Assembly (NCBI RefSeq): GCF_035917235.1
Contig: NZ_CP108423.1
Coordinates: forward strand, 2,359,001-2,423,000
Origin: Streptomyces sp. NBC_01294
Lineage (GTDB): Bacteria > Actinomycetota > Actinomycetes > Streptomycetales > Streptomycetaceae
Length of the DNA stretch: 64,000 nt
Direction of reading: 5' to 3'
Shown here: piece by piece, positions 11,064 to 20,220 of the stretch
How the letters are laid out: every line of letters begins with the position of its first letter
How positions within the stretch are numbered: position 1 is the first letter of the stretch
The notes under the pieces: model-generated
What the model saw: only the letters and a program-made list of their open reading frames with translations
Told to the model about the DNA's origin: nothing
Databases searched by the model: none
Position numbers and translations under genes: made by a program

Positions 11064-14000
11064 TTAGCGGAGACGCTGGCTGATGACCTTGGAGACCCCG
11101 TCTCCCTGCATCGAGACGCCGTAGAGCGCGTCCGCGATCTCCATCGTCCGCTTCTGGTGCGTGATGACGATGAGCTGCGAGCTCTCCTGGAGCTCCTCCA
11201 TGATCCGGATCAGCCGCTGCAGGTTGGTGTCGTCGAGCGCGGCCTCGACTTCGTCCATCACGTAGAAGGGGCTGGGGCGCGCCTTGAAGATGGACACCAG
11301 CAGCGCCACGGCGGTCAGCGAGCGTTCGCCACCCGAGAGCAGCGACAGCCGCTTGACCTTCTTGCCCGGCGGGCGGGCCTCGACGTCGACGCCGGTGGTC
11401 AGCATGTTGTCGGGGTCGGTGAGGATCAGCCGGCCCTCGCCGCCGGGGAACAGCCGCGAGAACACCCCCTCGAACTCCCGGGCCGTGTCCCGGTACGCCT
11501 CCGTGAAGACCTGCTCGACGCGCTCGTCGACCTCCTTCACGACTTGAAGGAGATCGGCTCGGGTCTTACGGAGATCCTCCAGCTGCTCGCTGAGGAACTG
11601 GTGGCGCTCCTCCAGGGCCGCGAACTCCTCCAGCGCGAGCGGGTTGACCTTGCCGAGCTGCTGGTAGGCGCGTTCGGCCGCCTTGAGCTGTTTCTCCTGC
11701 TGTGCCCGGACGAAGGGGCCGGGCAGGTTCCGCGGATGCTCCGGATCCTCCGGCAGCTCCTCGCCCTCGGCGGGCGGGGACGGGGGCACCGGCTGGTCGG
11801 GGCCGTACTCGGCGACGAGCCCGGCGGCCTCCATGCCGAAGTCCTCCAGCGCCTTGGCCTCCAGCGCCTCGATGCGCAGCCGCTGCTCGGCGCCGAGCAC
11901 CTCGCCGCGGTGGACGGAGTCGGTGAGCTTGTCGAGCTCCCCCTTCAGTTCGCGCCCGCGGTTCCTCGCCTCGCCGAGCTCCCGCTCGCGCAGCCCCTTG
12001 GCCTGTTCGGCCAGCGCGCGCTCCTCGTCGGCCCTGCGGAGCGAGACCTCCACGTGCGCGAGGAGCTGCCGGGAGCCGTCGGCCACCGCCCGGGCCACCT
12101 CCGCCTCGTGCCGCCGCCGCGCCCGGCGCCGCTCGGCGCGGGTCCGGGCCTCGCGTTCCGCCCGGGCCGCGCGGTCGAGTGAGTCCGCCCGCCCGGCCAG
12201 TCCCTTGACCCGCTCCTCATGGGTCCGCAGCTGCAGCCGGGCCTCCATCTCGGTCTGCCGGGCGTTGGCCCCGTCGGCCGCGAGGCGGTCGCGCCGGGAG
12301 CTGTCCGGCTCCTCCTCGACCGGCATCTCCTCGGCGGTCTCGAGCCGCTGCGCGCACTCCTCCACGTCGGCCAGCGCCTGCTCCAGCGCGTCCTGGGCCT
12401 TGGCCGCGGCGGCCGCACTGCGCTCGGCCTCGCCTGCGGCCCCCTTCGCCTGGCCGGCGAGCCGCCCGAGCTGCTGGGCGACCCCGGCCCGGGCCTGTTC
12501 CGCGGCGCGCCGCCGCTCGGCGAGCTCCTCGACCAGGGCGGCCGTGTCCTGCCGGCGTGCCTGGGCGGCCGTCTGGGCCTCGCCGAGCTCCGCGCAGCGG
12601 TCGTCCAGGCGGGCCAGTTCCGCCGCCGCCTCGTCGACGGCGGCCCGGACCTCGATCAGGCTGGGGGCCCCGGCGGAGCCGCCGTGCGCGAGGTGTGCCC
12701 CGAGCACGTCGCCGTCGAGGGTCACGGCCACGGCGTCGGGCCGCGCCGCGACGAGTGCCTCGGCCTCGTCGAGCGTCCCGACCACGACGTGGTCGCGCAG
12801 CACCCAGGCGGCTGCCCGGCGCGCCTCCTCGTCCCCGTCGACCAGGCGGGCGGCGGGCACTCCCTCGCCTGCGGCCAGGCCCGCGGGGCTCTGCCCCGCA
12901 CCCCGCGCCTCAATCGCCGAGGAGGCTGAAACAACCGGCCCGGCCTGCGCGTGAGCGGCTGGTACGGCCAGAGCCCGCTCGCCGGAAGCGCCGGGGTGGG
13001 GCAAGCCTCCCTCGGCCTCGCCCTGCCTGGACAGCACGGTGCCCGACGGAGCGCCGCAAGCCGGCACCTGACCCGGGACGACGGTGTCCACGCCGACCGC
13101 CGGCGCAAGCCCGCCACTCCGTCCCGGCAGGCCAGACCCTTCCCCAGCAACCTCGGCTCGAGGCCCCTGGCCCGACCAGGCATGGCTCGCCGGAGCAACC
13201 TCAGGGCCGTGGACCTGGCCCGGCAGGGCAGGGCCCGCCGAAGGGGTGGGCTGCGGCCCGTGGCTCTGGGCCGGCGGGGTGGGCGGGGCCTTCGGGTCCG
13301 CGGCACCGCGCGGGAGGGGGGCCGGTGGGGTGATCAGCAGGGTGGCGCGGCCCGCGTCCGCCGCGCGGAGGTGGCGGATGGCGGCGGCCGCCGCCGCCGG
13401 GGAGGCCACCGCCAGGGCGTCCGCCGCCGAGCCCAGCGCCGCGGCCACGGCGATTTCGCAGCCCGGGGTCACCGACAGCCGCTCCGCCGCCGGGCCCAGC
13501 AGCCCGGCCAGCCGCTCCCGCGCCGCGAGCAGCGCCCCCGTACCGTCCTTGCGGCGCAGCCCCAGCGCCAGTGCGTCCCGCCGCGCGGACACCGCCGCCC
13601 GCGAGCGCTCCGCCCCGGACAGGGCGTCCCGCGCGGCGGACAGCTCCGCCTCCGCCGCCGTCAGTTCCGCCCGCGCCGCCGCGTGGTCCGTGTCCGCCGA
13701 CGGGTCGTCGAGCCCGCCGACCTCTTCCGCCAGCGCCTCGTACTCCGCCTGCGCCGCCGCGGCCCGGGCCTCCGCCCCGTCCCGCGCGGCGACCAGCCGG
13801 TCGATCTCGGCCTGCGCCGCCCCGGCCCGGGAGCGGGCCGCGCCGAGCCGCCCCGTCAGCCGGGCCAGCCCCTCGCGCCGGTCGGCGATGGCCCGTGCGG
13901 CGTCCCGCAGCCGCCGTTCCTCCTCGGCGAGCGCCCGCTCCAGCTCCGCCCGGTGCTCGGCGGTGTCCTCCAGCGCCCGCGAGGCCGCCTCCAGAGCGGC

Positions 14001-15035
14001 CGTCAGTTCGGCCTCCTGCTCGCGGATCCGTGCGGCCTCACGCTCCATGTCTTCCGGGTCGCGGCCCCTGCGTTCCTCCTCCACCGGCGCCGTCGCGCTC
14101 TTGACCCGCGCGTCCGCCAGGGACGCGGTCCCCCGGACGCGTTCGGCGAGCTGCGACAGCTCGTACCAGGTCTGCTGCGCCCGCTGCAGCCGCGGCGCGA
14201 GCTCCCGTACGGCCTCCTCCAGCTCCGCCTCGCGCCGCAGCGCGCCCGCGAGCTGGGCCTCGGCGGCCTCCTTGCGTTCCTTCAGCGCCGCCTCGTCCGC
14301 GATCTCCGCGTCGAGCGCGCGCCGCAGCACGACCAGGTCGTCGGCGAGCAGCCGCAACCGCGCGTCGCGCAGGTCCGCCTGGATCACGGCGGCCCTGCGG
14401 GCGACCGCCGCCTGCCGGCCCAGGGGCTTGAGCTGGCGCCGCAGCTCGTCGTTGAGGTCCTGCACGCGCGCGAGGTTGGCCTGCATCGCGTCGAGCTTCC
14501 GCAGCGCCTTCTCTTTCCGCTTGCGGTGCTTCAGTACGCCGGCCGCCTCCTCGATGAAGGCGCGGCGTCCCATGGGATCGGCGTGCAGGACGGAGTCCAG
14601 CTGGCCCTGGCCGACGATGACGTGCATCTCGCGGCCGATGCCGGAGTCGGAGAGCAGTTCCTGGATGTCCAGCAGGCGGCAGGTGTCCCCGTTGATCTGG
14701 TACTCGCTGCTGCCGCCGCGGAACATGATCCGGGTGATGGTGACTTCGGCGTAGTCGATGGGCAGCGCGCCGTCGGAGTTGTCGATCGTCAGCGACACCT
14801 CGGCGCGCCCGAGCGGCGGCCGCCCGGTGGTCCCGGCGAAGATGACGTCTTCCATCTTCCCGCCGCGCAGGGACTTGGCCCCCTGTTCGCCCATGACCCA
14901 GGACAGTGCGTCCACCACATTGGACTTGCCCGAGCCGTTCGGACCCACGACACAGGTGATGCCGGGTTCGAAGCGCAGGGTGGTGGCGGAAGCAAAGGAT
15001 TTGAAGCCGCGCAGGGTCAGGGACTTGAGGTGCAC
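11064..15035 (-). CDS. smc: Chromosome condensation ATPase Smc, with hinge insertion
   Basis: This is the SMC core of the bacterial condensin, which compacts and segregates chromosomes with ScpAB. The N-terminal head has Walker A (GPNGSGKS, residues 31-38). Two long coiled coils flank the hinge. The C-terminal head has the LLSGGERSLTA signature and Walker B (FYVMDEVEAALDD). The start is the GTG at 15033-15035. At 1,323 residues it is about 140 longer than I expect for Streptomyces Smc. The excess is a Pro/Gly/Ala-rich stretch at about residues 568-720, inside the hinge region, between conserved DAGRATLLIT and the segment before WVLRDHVVVGTLDEAE. The head motifs are intact, so the protein is probably functional. 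Confidence 0.95.
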   Translation of the reverse strand: MHLKSLTLRGFKSFASATTLRFEPGITCVVGPNGSGKSNVVDALSWVMGEQGAKSLRGGKMEDVIFAGTTGRPPLGRAEVSLTIDNSDGALPIDYAEVTITRIMFRGGSSEYQINGDTCRLLDIQELLSDSGIGREMHVIVGQGQLDSVLHADPMGRRAFIEEAAGVLKHRKRKEKALRKLDAMQANLARVQDLNDELRRQLKPLGRQAAVARRAAVIQADLRDARLRLLADDLVVLRRALDAEIADEAALKERKEAAEAQLAGALRREAELEEAVRELAPRLQRAQQTWYELSQLAERVRGTASLADARVKSATAPVEEERRGRDPEDMEREAARIREQEAELTAALEAASRALEDTAEHRAELERALAEEERRLRDAARAIADRREGLARLTGRLGAARSRAGAAQAEIDRLVAARDGAEARAAAAQAEYEALAEEVGGLDDPSADTDHAAARAELTAAEAELSAARDALSGAERSRAAVSARRDALALGLRRKDGTGALLAARERLAGLLGPAAERLSVTPGCEIAVAAALGSAADALAVASPAAAAAAIRHLRAADAGRATLLITPPAPLPRGAADPKAPPTPPAQSHGPQPTPSAGPALPGQVHGPEVAPASHAWSGQGPRAEVAGEGSGLPGRSGGLAPAVGVDTVVPGQVPACGAPSGTVLSRQGEAEGGLPHPGASGERALAVPAAHAQAGPVVSASSAIEARGAGQSPAGLAAGEGVPAARLVDGDEEARRAAAWVLRDHVVVGTLDEAEALVAARPDAVAVTLDGDVLGAHLAHGGSAGAPSLIEVRAAVDEAAAELARLDDRCAELGEAQTAAQARRQDTAALVEELAERRRAAEQARAGVAQQLGRLAGQAKGAAGEAERSAAAAAKAQDALEQALADVEECAQRLETAEEMPVEEEPDSSRRDRLAADGANARQTEMEARLQLRTHEERVKGLAGRADSLDRAARAEREARTRAERRRARRRHEAEVARAVADGSRQLLAHVEVSLRRADEERALAEQAKGLRERELGEARNRGRELKGELDKLTDSVHRGEVLGAEQRLRIEALEAKALEDFGMEAAGLVAEYGPDQPVPPSPPAEGEELPEDPEHPRNLPGPFVRAQQEKQLKAAERAYQQLGKVNPLALEEFAALEERHQFLSEQLEDLRKTRADLLQVVKEVDERVEQVFTEAYRDTAREFEGVFSRLFPGGEGRLILTDPDNMLTTGVDVEARPPGKKVKRLSLLSGGERSLTAVALLVSIFKARPSPFYVMDEVEAALDDTNLQRLIRIMEELQESSQLIVITHQKRTMEIADALYGVSMQGDGVSKVISQRLR
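12881..12934 (-). repeat. Streptomyces dispersed-repeat-like sequence inside smc
   Basis: On the minus strand this tract reads TTTCAGCCTCCTCGGCGATT, then GAGGCGCGGGGTGCGGGGC, then AGAGCCCCGC. It closely resembles a short repeat that I know as widespread between genes in Streptomyces chromosomes. Here it is translated in frame as part of the Smc hinge insertion. The match to the repeat family is from memory and needs a genome search. Confidence 0.55.
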
Positions 15036-15175
15036 GCCGCCGGACTCTACCTTTCACGTTCGGTTTCACCCATGAAAGTGCAGGGCACGACTGACGTTAA
15101 AGGCATCACGCCCCCCACCTGGCCCTCTGGTCAGGGGCGCGGCGGCCGAAGAACGAAGCAGCGGCCAAAGAAAGA

Positions 15176-15195
15176 AGGGACGCCGAAGCGTCCCT
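15176..15195 (-). terminator. Terminator downstream of the small coiled-coil gene
   Basis: A seven-base perfect stem (AGGGACG, six-base loop, CGTCCCT) is followed on the minus strand by TCTTTCTTT. It lies 45 bases after the stop of the 15241-15459 gene and before smc. Confidence 0.6.
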
Positions 15196-15240
15196 TGCAG
15201 ATCAAGCGGGGCTGGAGTCGAGCGACGAGTGAGCGCGGAT

Positions 15241-15459
15241 TCAGGTGAGCGCAGGCTCCGCCTGGGGTACGTCGATGTCGATGCTGTCCAGCAGCGAGTC
15301 TCCGTCGTGCTGAGCGGCGGCCGCGTTCAGCGCGTCATTTTCGGACTGAATCCGTACGAGCTCGGACTCAAGGTCCTGGACGCGCTGCTGAAGCCGTCGC
15401 ATCTCGGCGAGGAGTCGCGGATCGGAACCGCCGACGTAACCGAGAAGCGCCTTTGCCAT
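15241..15459 (-). CDS. Small conserved coiled-coil protein upstream of smc
   Basis: This 72-residue protein begins MAKALLGYVGGSDPRLLAEM and continues as a heptad-like helix rich in Arg, Gln, Leu and Glu (residues about 18-48). It ends with an acidic tail (DSLLDSIDIDVPQAEP). I do not recognise a named family; I believe related short proteins are found at this site in other Streptomyces. The ATG at 15457-15459 is preceded by GGAGG at ten bases; an upstream extension of 40 residues is possible but lacks support. It has its own terminator, so it is probably not cotranscribed with smc. No function can be assigned. Confidence 0.72.
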   Translation of the reverse strand: MAKALLGYVGGSDPRLLAEMRRLQQRVQDLESELVRIQSENDALNAAAAQHDGDSLLDSIDIDVPQAEPALT

Positions 15460-15808
15460 GATGGATGGTCCTCCACACTGAGTGACCGACCGAAGCGGTG
15501 TGGGTCGTGAGGGAATCGCACCCGCGGATGTCCGGCAGCAACTGACAGTCACTGCGCTTACTACTGCCAACACTGCCAAACAGCTCAGGTGCGCGGGGCT
15601 TCCAGCGTCTCACCAAAAAGTTTGACGGTCAACACGATCACGCCCCGTATCGGCGGGCGCCCCGGTCCCCGCACGGGGGGTGGAGATCATCCTCATCTCC
15701 GAGCCTTCCACGGATCGCCGGCGTCGGCAACGCGTCGGCGGAGAATGCGCAGTTCCGACCGTGTGCGGACGGTTCAGAGGTGTGATGAGTGCATGATCAG
15801 CCGATCGG
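15460..15808. other. Intergenic region between small coiled-coil gene and acylphosphatase
   Basis: No gene is supported in this 349-base spacer. It has two near-adjacent copies of CACTGCCAA around 15565-15585 and an odd palindrome TTGACGGTCAA at 15622-15632. The upstream promoter of the small gene is expected here. Confidence 0.4.
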
Positions 15809-16090
15809 TCACCGCATCCCGAATCCGTCGTAGCCACCGCGCGGTGTCCCCCAGATCTCTGTCACCCCGTCCACCAGGCCGGGCGTGTCGGAGGACCGCA
15901 ACCAGTCGAGCAGCCGGTGGCAATTCTCACGTTGCCCTTCGGCGACCACCTGTACTCGCCCGTCGTCGAGGTTGAGTGCGAAGCCGACGACCCCTCCGAT
16001 CTCCAGGGCGTTCTCCCTGGTGAACCAGCGAAAGCCCACTCCCTGCACGCGGCCGCGCACCCAGGCGGTCAGACGGACGTCTTCATTCAT
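15809..16090 (-). CDS. acyP: Acylphosphatase
   Basis: This 93-residue protein is a standard-length acylphosphatase, which hydrolyses acyl phosphates such as acetyl phosphate or 1,3-bisphosphoglycerate. The signature [12 protein letters not shown] contains the phosphate-binding loop and catalytic Arg, and [15 protein letters not shown] supplies the catalytic Asn. The ATG at 16088-16090 gives the usual short N-terminus; no strong ribosome-binding site is seen. It is divergent from the secreted CAP protein. Confidence 0.93.
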   Translation of the reverse strand: MNEDVRLTAWVRGRVQGVGFRWFTRENALEIGGVVGFALNLDDGRVQVVAEGQRENCHRLLDWLRSSDTPGLVDGVTEIWGTPRGGYDGFGMR

Positions 16091-16224
16091 GCGTGAACGC
16101 TAACCGGGCAAAGACTTTCGGGACACATCGCCCCCAGGCCCCATGGCGTACAGTCGCGCAGCAATGAACTTACCCATTTGGGTGAGTAAGGGATGATCTT
16201 GACCCGGCAAGGAAGGCCCGAACG

Positions 16225-17139
16225 ATGGGACGCCACCGACTCCACGCCGCTCCGCGCCGCGGCGGCAAGAACGGCACCGCCCTGCGCACCGGCCTGCTCG
16301 GCGGCGCGGTGGCCGTGGCCCTCGGCACCGCGGCCGTCACCACCGGCATGGTGCCCGTCGGCGCCTCGTTCCCCTATGTGGGCGTCAGCGGTACGGAGAG
16401 CCCCACGGCGGCGAAGGCCAAGGCCAAGGCCTCGCCCAGCCCCGACGGCACGCTCCGCCGGCAGCTCGGTCTGGCCAACCTGACCGACCGCTCCTCGGCG
16501 GGCACCGGTACGGCCACCGCCTCCACGGCCCCGTCGGCCTCCCCTTCCCCGTCGGCCTCGCCGAGCCCCTCCACATCCGCGCCCGCCACGCCGAGCGCCT
16601 CGCCCTCCCCGTCGGCCCCGGCGTCGACCCCTGCCAAGCCCCCGGCCGCGCCGGCCCCCTCCACCAAGGCCCCGCAGAAGAGCACCGTGCCGGTCGCCCC
16701 GGTCCCGGTCCCGGCGCCGGCCAAGCCGGCCGCCCCCGTGACCCCGCCGTCCCTGGACGGCCACTCCGCTGAGGAGGCCGCCGTGGTCACCCTGGTGAAC
16801 CAGGAGCGCGCACAGGCCGGGTGCCGTCCGGTCCGGGCCAATCCGCCGCTCGCGGCGCTGGCCGGAGCCTTCAGCAAGGACATGGCCACCCGCGGCTTCT
16901 TCGGCCACGACGACCCCGACCGCAACACCCCGTGGGACCGCGCCGCCAAGGCCGGCCTGTCGGGCCTCGGCGGCGAGAACATCGCCCGCGGCCAGGGCGA
17001 CGCCGACGCCGTGATGAAGGCCTGGATGAACAGCCCGGGCCACAAGGCGAACATCCTCAACTGCGAGTTCCGCACCCTGGGCGTCGGCGCCCACTTCGCC
17101 GACGGCGGCCCCTGGTGGACCCAGGACTTCGGCTTCTAG
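16225..17139 (+). CDS. Secreted CAP-domain (SCP/PR-1-like) protein
   Basis: This 304-residue protein has an Arg-rich N-terminus and a hydrophobic segment (about residues 20-45), which suits a signal peptide or anchor. A long low-complexity linker of Ser/Pro/Ala repeats follows (about 60-175). The C-terminal CAP domain (about 180-304) has the family motifs VNQERAQAGCRPV, FFGHDDPD, GENIARG, WMNSPGHKANIL and the final WWTQDFGF. The conserved His and Glu of the CAP cavity are present. Such proteins occur widely in Streptomyces; their substrate is unknown. An ACCCATTTGGGT inverted repeat at 16172-16183 lies upstream of the ATG. Confidence 0.88.
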   Translation: MGRHRLHAAPRRGGKNGTALRTGLLGGAVAVALGTAAVTTGMVPVGASFPYVGVSGTESPTAAKAKAKASPSPDGTLRRQLGLANLTDRSSAGTGTATASTAPSASPSPSASPSPSTSAPATPSASPSPSAPASTPAKPPAAPAPSTKAPQKSTVPVAPVPVPAPAKPAAPVTPPSLDGHSAEEAAVVTLVNQERAQAGCRPVRANPPLAALAGAFSKDMATRGFFGHDDPDRNTPWDRAAKAGLSGLGGENIARGQGDADAVMKAWMNSPGHKANILNCEFRTLGVGAHFADGGPWWTQDFGF

Positions 17140-17200
17140 CACGGCTCGGGCGGAGCGGGTCCGCCTGCGGAGGGCGGCCCGCCGCAGCGGGGTCCGCGGC

Positions 17201-17245
17201 GGCTCAGGCCACGGCGGCTCAGGCCACGGCGGCTCAGGCCACGGC
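17201..17245. repeat. Three perfect 15-bp tandem repeats at a gene 3' end
   Basis: The unit GGCTCAGGCCACGGC occurs three times without a mismatch at 17201-17215, 17216-17230 and 17231-17245. The third copy contains the stop codon of the flavodoxin-like gene; the other two are the same stop region repeated downstream in the same frame. Confidence 0.9.
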
Positions 17246-17842
17246 GACCAGCGCGGCGCGGCCCGCCACGACGATGCGGGTCTGCTCGGCGACCCGGCGT
17301 CCCAGGTGCTCCGCGGTCGCGATGTCGGCCTTGTGGACGGCGTCAGCACCCTCGTCCGCGTTGGACTGGGCGGCGGCGCCTGCGAAGAAGCCGAGGCGGT
17401 TGAGGTCGTTCTCGGAGCCCGTGCTGCTGTTCCAGCCCGGCTTCAGGCCCAGGTTGACCCAGCTCATGCCGTGCTGCGCGGCCAGCGTCTGGAAGTAGTG
17501 CAGGGTGTTGAGCTTGTCGCCGCTCTTGGAGCCGGAGTTCGTGAAGCCCGCGGCCACCTTGTCCTGCCAGACATCGCCGAACCAGCGCTTCGAGGTGGCC
17601 TCGGCGAAGACGTGGAAGGCACCGGAGGCGGTGCCCATGTACGTCGGGGAGCCGAAGACGATCGCGTCGGAACCGTCGAGCAGCTCCCACTGCGCGTCGT
17701 CGATCTCGTCGACCTTGATCAGGTGGACGGTCGTCCCTGCCTCCGCGGCGCCGCTGCGGACCGCCTCCGCGATGACCGCGGTGTGGCCGTAGCCGGAGTG
17801 GTAGGCGATCGAGACGACGGGGGTGTGCGTGATAGCGGACAA
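17234..17842 (-). CDS. Flavodoxin-like NAD(P)H-dependent oxidoreductase (WrbA/NQO-like)
   Basis: This 202-residue protein has the flavodoxin fold pattern. The FMN phosphate loop is SGYGHTAVIAEAV near residue 17, and the isoalloxazine loop is GSPTYMGTASG near residue 75. Members reduce quinones or similar electron acceptors. The TTG at 17840-17842 (MSAITHTPVV) has GGGGGAG upstream. It is divergent from an HxlR-type regulator across 127 bases. By analogy with other HxlR-linked quinone or nitro reductases it is probably regulated by that neighbour in response to reactive electrophiles; this is inference. Confidence 0.86.
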   Translation of the reverse strand: MSAITHTPVVSIAYHSGYGHTAVIAEAVRSGAAEAGTTVHLIKVDEIDDAQWELLDGSDAIVFGSPTYMGTASGAFHVFAEATSKRWFGDVWQDKVAAGFTNSGSKSGDKLNTLHYFQTLAAQHGMSWVNLGLKPGWNSSTGSENDLNRLGFFAGAAAQSNADEGADAVHKADIATAEHLGRRVAEQTRIVVAGRAALVAVA

Positions 17843-17916
17843 GGCTGGATCTCCCCCTCGGGAATACCTTCGCCGCAGCACGGGGCGTGGTGCGACGAGA
17901 GAAAGAGAAAAACTAA

Positions 17917-17927
17917 CTTTCAGAAAG
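17917..17927. promoter_or_regulatory. Candidate HxlR operator
   Basis: A perfect inverted repeat, CTTTC-A-GAAAG, lies within the AT-rich centre of the divergent spacer between the flavodoxin and HxlR genes. A wider pair, CTAAC at 17912-17916 and TTAGCG near 17941, flanks it. The position suits an autoregulatory site, but no binding data are implied. Confidence 0.35.
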
Positions 17928-17969
17928 CGCAACCCAGCAGTTAGCGCTGTAGAGGGGTACGCTTGGCTC

Positions 17970-18374
17970 ATGGAGACCCCTGCCTGTACCGAAGCCGCCG
18001 TGTCCGACCCTCCGTTCGACGTGTTCGCGCGCGCCTGCCCGTCGCGGGAGACGCTGGAACACGTCACCGGCCGCTGGGGCAGTCTCACCGTGGGCGCCCT
18101 GCGCGAAGGTCCGTGCCGCTTCAACGAACTGCGGCGCCGGGTGGACGGCGTGAGCGAGAAGATGCTCTCCCAGACCCTGCAGGCGCTGGAGCGCGACGGC
18201 ATCGTCCACCGCGAGGCGCAGCCGACGAACCCGCCGCGCGTCGACTACGAGCTGACCGCGCTCGGCACCGAGGTCGCGGACCGGCTGCTGGCGCTCATCC
18301 ACTGCCTGGAGGGGAACATGCCGGCGGTGCTGACCGCCCGGGAGTCCTACGACGGCACGCGCGGCGGCCGCTGA
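17970..18374 (+). CDS. HxlR-family winged-helix transcriptional regulator
   Basis: This is a 134-residue MarR-like regulator of the HxlR (DUF24) family. The characteristic stretch [22 protein letters not shown] is at residues 22-43, and the recognition helix region reads [17 protein letters not shown]. The Cys at residue 22 in ACPSRETL occupies the place where many members carry a redox-sensing Cys. The divergent flavodoxin-like reductase is its likely target. Its 3' end overlaps mutM by 28 bases on the opposite strand. Confidence 0.9.
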   Translation: METPACTEAAVSDPPFDVFARACPSRETLEHVTGRWGSLTVGALREGPCRFNELRRRVDGVSEKMLSQTLQALERDGIVHREAQPTNPPRVDYELTALGTEVADRLLALIHCLEGNMPAVLTARESYDGTRGGR

Positions 18375-19216
18375 CAGCGCGGACAGAAGTAGCTCGACCT
18401 GTTCATCCACGGGCGGCGCCGCATCGGCGTCCCGCAGCGCCGGCAGGGCTCGTCCTCGCGCCCGTAGGCGTCGAGCGAGCGGTCGAAGTACCCCGACTCG
18501 CCGTTCACGTTGACGTACAGACTGTCGAAGCTGGTGCCGCCGACGGCAAGGGCGGCGTTCATGACGTCCCGGACGTGGCCGAGGAGTTCCGTGCTCCGGG
18601 GGCGCGTGAGGTTGCCGGTGGGGCGCTCGTAGTGCAGCCGGGCGCGCCACAGCGCCTCGTCCGCGTAGATGTTGCCGACCCCGCTGATCAGGGACTGGTC
18701 CAGCAGCGCCCGCTTGACGGTGGTCCGCTTGGCGCGCAGGGCGAGGTGGTAGGCCACCTCGTCGAACAGCGGGTCCAGCGGGTCCCGCGCGATGTGCGCG
18801 ATGACGTCGGGCAGCCCCTCGGCGCTGTCGGCCACGGCGTCGTGCAGCGAGAGCCCGCCGAAGGTCCGCTGGTCCACGAAGCGCAGCTCCGTCCCGGCGG
18901 CATCGTCGAACCGCACCCGGATTCGCAGGTGCTTCTCGTCAGGGGCGTCCTGCGGCTGGACGAGCAGCTGCCCGCTCATCCCGAGGTGCCCGAGCACCGA
19001 AAGGTCCCGCCCCTCCAGGGGCAGCCACAGGTACTTCCCGCGCCGCTGCGGCACCCCCAGGGTCTCGCCGCGCAGCCGCGCCGCGAAGTCGGCGCCGCCG
19101 CCCGGATGGCGTCGTACGGCCCGCGGGTGCAGCACGTCGACGGACTCGACGGTCCGCCCGGCCACCCAGCGCTCCAGCCCCCGCCGCACGACTTCGACTT
19201 CGGGCAGCTCGGGCAC
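18347..19216 (-). CDS. mutM: Formamidopyrimidine-DNA glycosylase MutM/Fpg
   Basis: This 289-residue bifunctional glycosylase/AP lyase removes 8-oxoguanine and formamidopyrimidines from DNA. The mature N-terminus [14 protein letters not shown] supplies the catalytic Pro2 and Glu3, so the GTG at 19214-19216 is the only sensible start, and GGAGG lies six bases upstream. The H2TH segment ([21 protein letters not shown]) and the C-terminal zinc finger with four Cys (CRRCG and CPRCQ) are intact. A terminator lies between it and rnc, and the gene order rnc-mutM is conserved. Confidence 0.95.
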   Translation of the reverse strand: MPELPEVEVVRRGLERWVAGRTVESVDVLHPRAVRRHPGGGADFAARLRGETLGVPQRRGKYLWLPLEGRDLSVLGHLGMSGQLLVQPQDAPDEKHLRIRVRFDDAAGTELRFVDQRTFGGLSLHDAVADSAEGLPDVIAHIARDPLDPLFDEVAYHLALRAKRTTVKRALLDQSLISGVGNIYADEALWRARLHYERPTGNLTRPRSTELLGHVRDVMNAALAVGGTSFDSLYVNVNGESGYFDRSLDAYGREDEPCRRCGTPMRRRPWMNRSSYFCPRCQRPPRVPS

Positions 19217-19281
19217 GGCGTTCCTCCGGGGGTGTGGACAGGGTCGCTGTGGGCGAGCGTACCGGCCGCCCGGAAACGGAA

Positions 19282-19312
19282 CCGCCCGCCCCTGCAAGGC
19301 AGGGGCGGGCGG
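19282..19312 (-). terminator. Terminator of the rpmF-rnc unit
   Basis: A perfect 14-base GC-rich stem (CCGCCCGCCCCTGC, AAG loop, complement) lies 20 bases after the rnc stop. There is no T run, as is common in Streptomyces. Confidence 0.65.
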
Positions 19313-19331
19313 GGAGATCCCGAAGGAAGGG

Positions 19332-20201
19332 TCAGGCGTCCGGCGCCGTTTCGGCGGGCGTCGGCACCCCGCCGTCCGCGGCCTCGGCCGAAGCCGGGAC
19401 CTCGGCCGGAGCGGCAGCCGCAGTGGCTGCCGCAGTGGCTGCCGCAGCCGCTGCCGCGGCGATCCGTTCGTCCGCCGCGCCGCGGATCCCGCGCCATGCG
19501 GACTCCGCGGCCTGCTGTTCCGCTTCCTTCTTGCTGCGGCCGGTGCCGGTGCCGTACGAGACACCACCGACGCGAGCGGCAGCAGTGAAGGTCTTCTCGT
19601 GGTCCGGACCGGTCTCGGTGACCAGGTATTCCGGTACACCAAGACCTTCGGCCGCCGTGAGCTCCTGGAGACTGGTCTTCCAGTCCAGGCCGGCCCCGAG
19701 GTTCGAGGACTTCTCGATGAGCGGGTCAAAGAGCCGGTGAACCAGCTCCGAGGCCGCGTCGAGGCCCTGATCGAGGTAGACCGCGCCGATCACCGCTTCA
19801 AGGGTGTCGGCGAGGATGGAGGCCTTGTCCCGGCCGCCCGTGCCCTCTTCGCCCCGGCCGAGCCGGATGAAGGAGCCGAGTTCGAGGCCGCGCCCGACCT
19901 CCGCCAGTGCGCGCGAGTTGACCACCGCGGCCCGAAGTTTGGCCAGCTGGCCTTCGGGGAGATCGGGGTGGGTCGTGTACAGCGTGTCCGTGACCACCAG
20001 GCCCAGCACGGAGTCCCCGAGGAACTCCAGGCGTTCGTTGGTGGGCAGACCGCCGTTCTCGTACGCGTACGAGCGGTGGGTCAGTGCACGCACCAGAAGG
20101 GCGGACTCGAGTCGATACCCGAGCCGCCCTTCCAGAAGCGTGTGGGACGAGGCCGCGTTGTTACTGTCTGCCTGCTTCTCAGCGTTGGACAGCTCAGACA
20201 T
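19332..20201 (-). CDS. rnc: Ribonuclease III
   Basis: This 289-residue double-strand-specific RNase processes rRNA and mRNA; in Streptomyces, rnc (absB) is known to affect antibiotic production. The catalytic signature [14 protein letters not shown] is at about residues 57-70, with the second acidic cluster at [13 protein letters not shown]. The double-strand RNA-binding domain spans about residues 175-245, ending [16 protein letters not shown]. After this comes an Ala/Thr/Pro-rich tail of about 45 residues, in part encoded by 12-base GC repeats. The ATG at 20199-20201 follows AGAGG. It lies immediately downstream of rpmF. Confidence 0.95.
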   Translation of the reverse strand: MSELSNAEKQADSNNAASSHTLLEGRLGYRLESALLVRALTHRSYAYENGGLPTNERLEFLGDSVLGLVVTDTLYTTHPDLPEGQLAKLRAAVVNSRALAEVGRGLELGSFIRLGRGEEGTGGRDKASILADTLEAVIGAVYLDQGLDAASELVHRLFDPLIEKSSNLGAGLDWKTSLQELTAAEGLGVPEYLVTETGPDHEKTFTAAARVGGVSYGTGTGRSKKEAEQQAAESAWRGIRGAADERIAAAAAAAATAAATAAAAPAEVPASAEAADGGVPTPAETAPDA

Positions 20202-20220
20202 TGCGCCTCTCACCAGCCGC

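Noticed and set aside
19217..19331. Possible small gene between mutM and rnc
   Set aside because: The 115 bases hold the terminator and the mutM ribosome-binding site only; frames there are short and without support.
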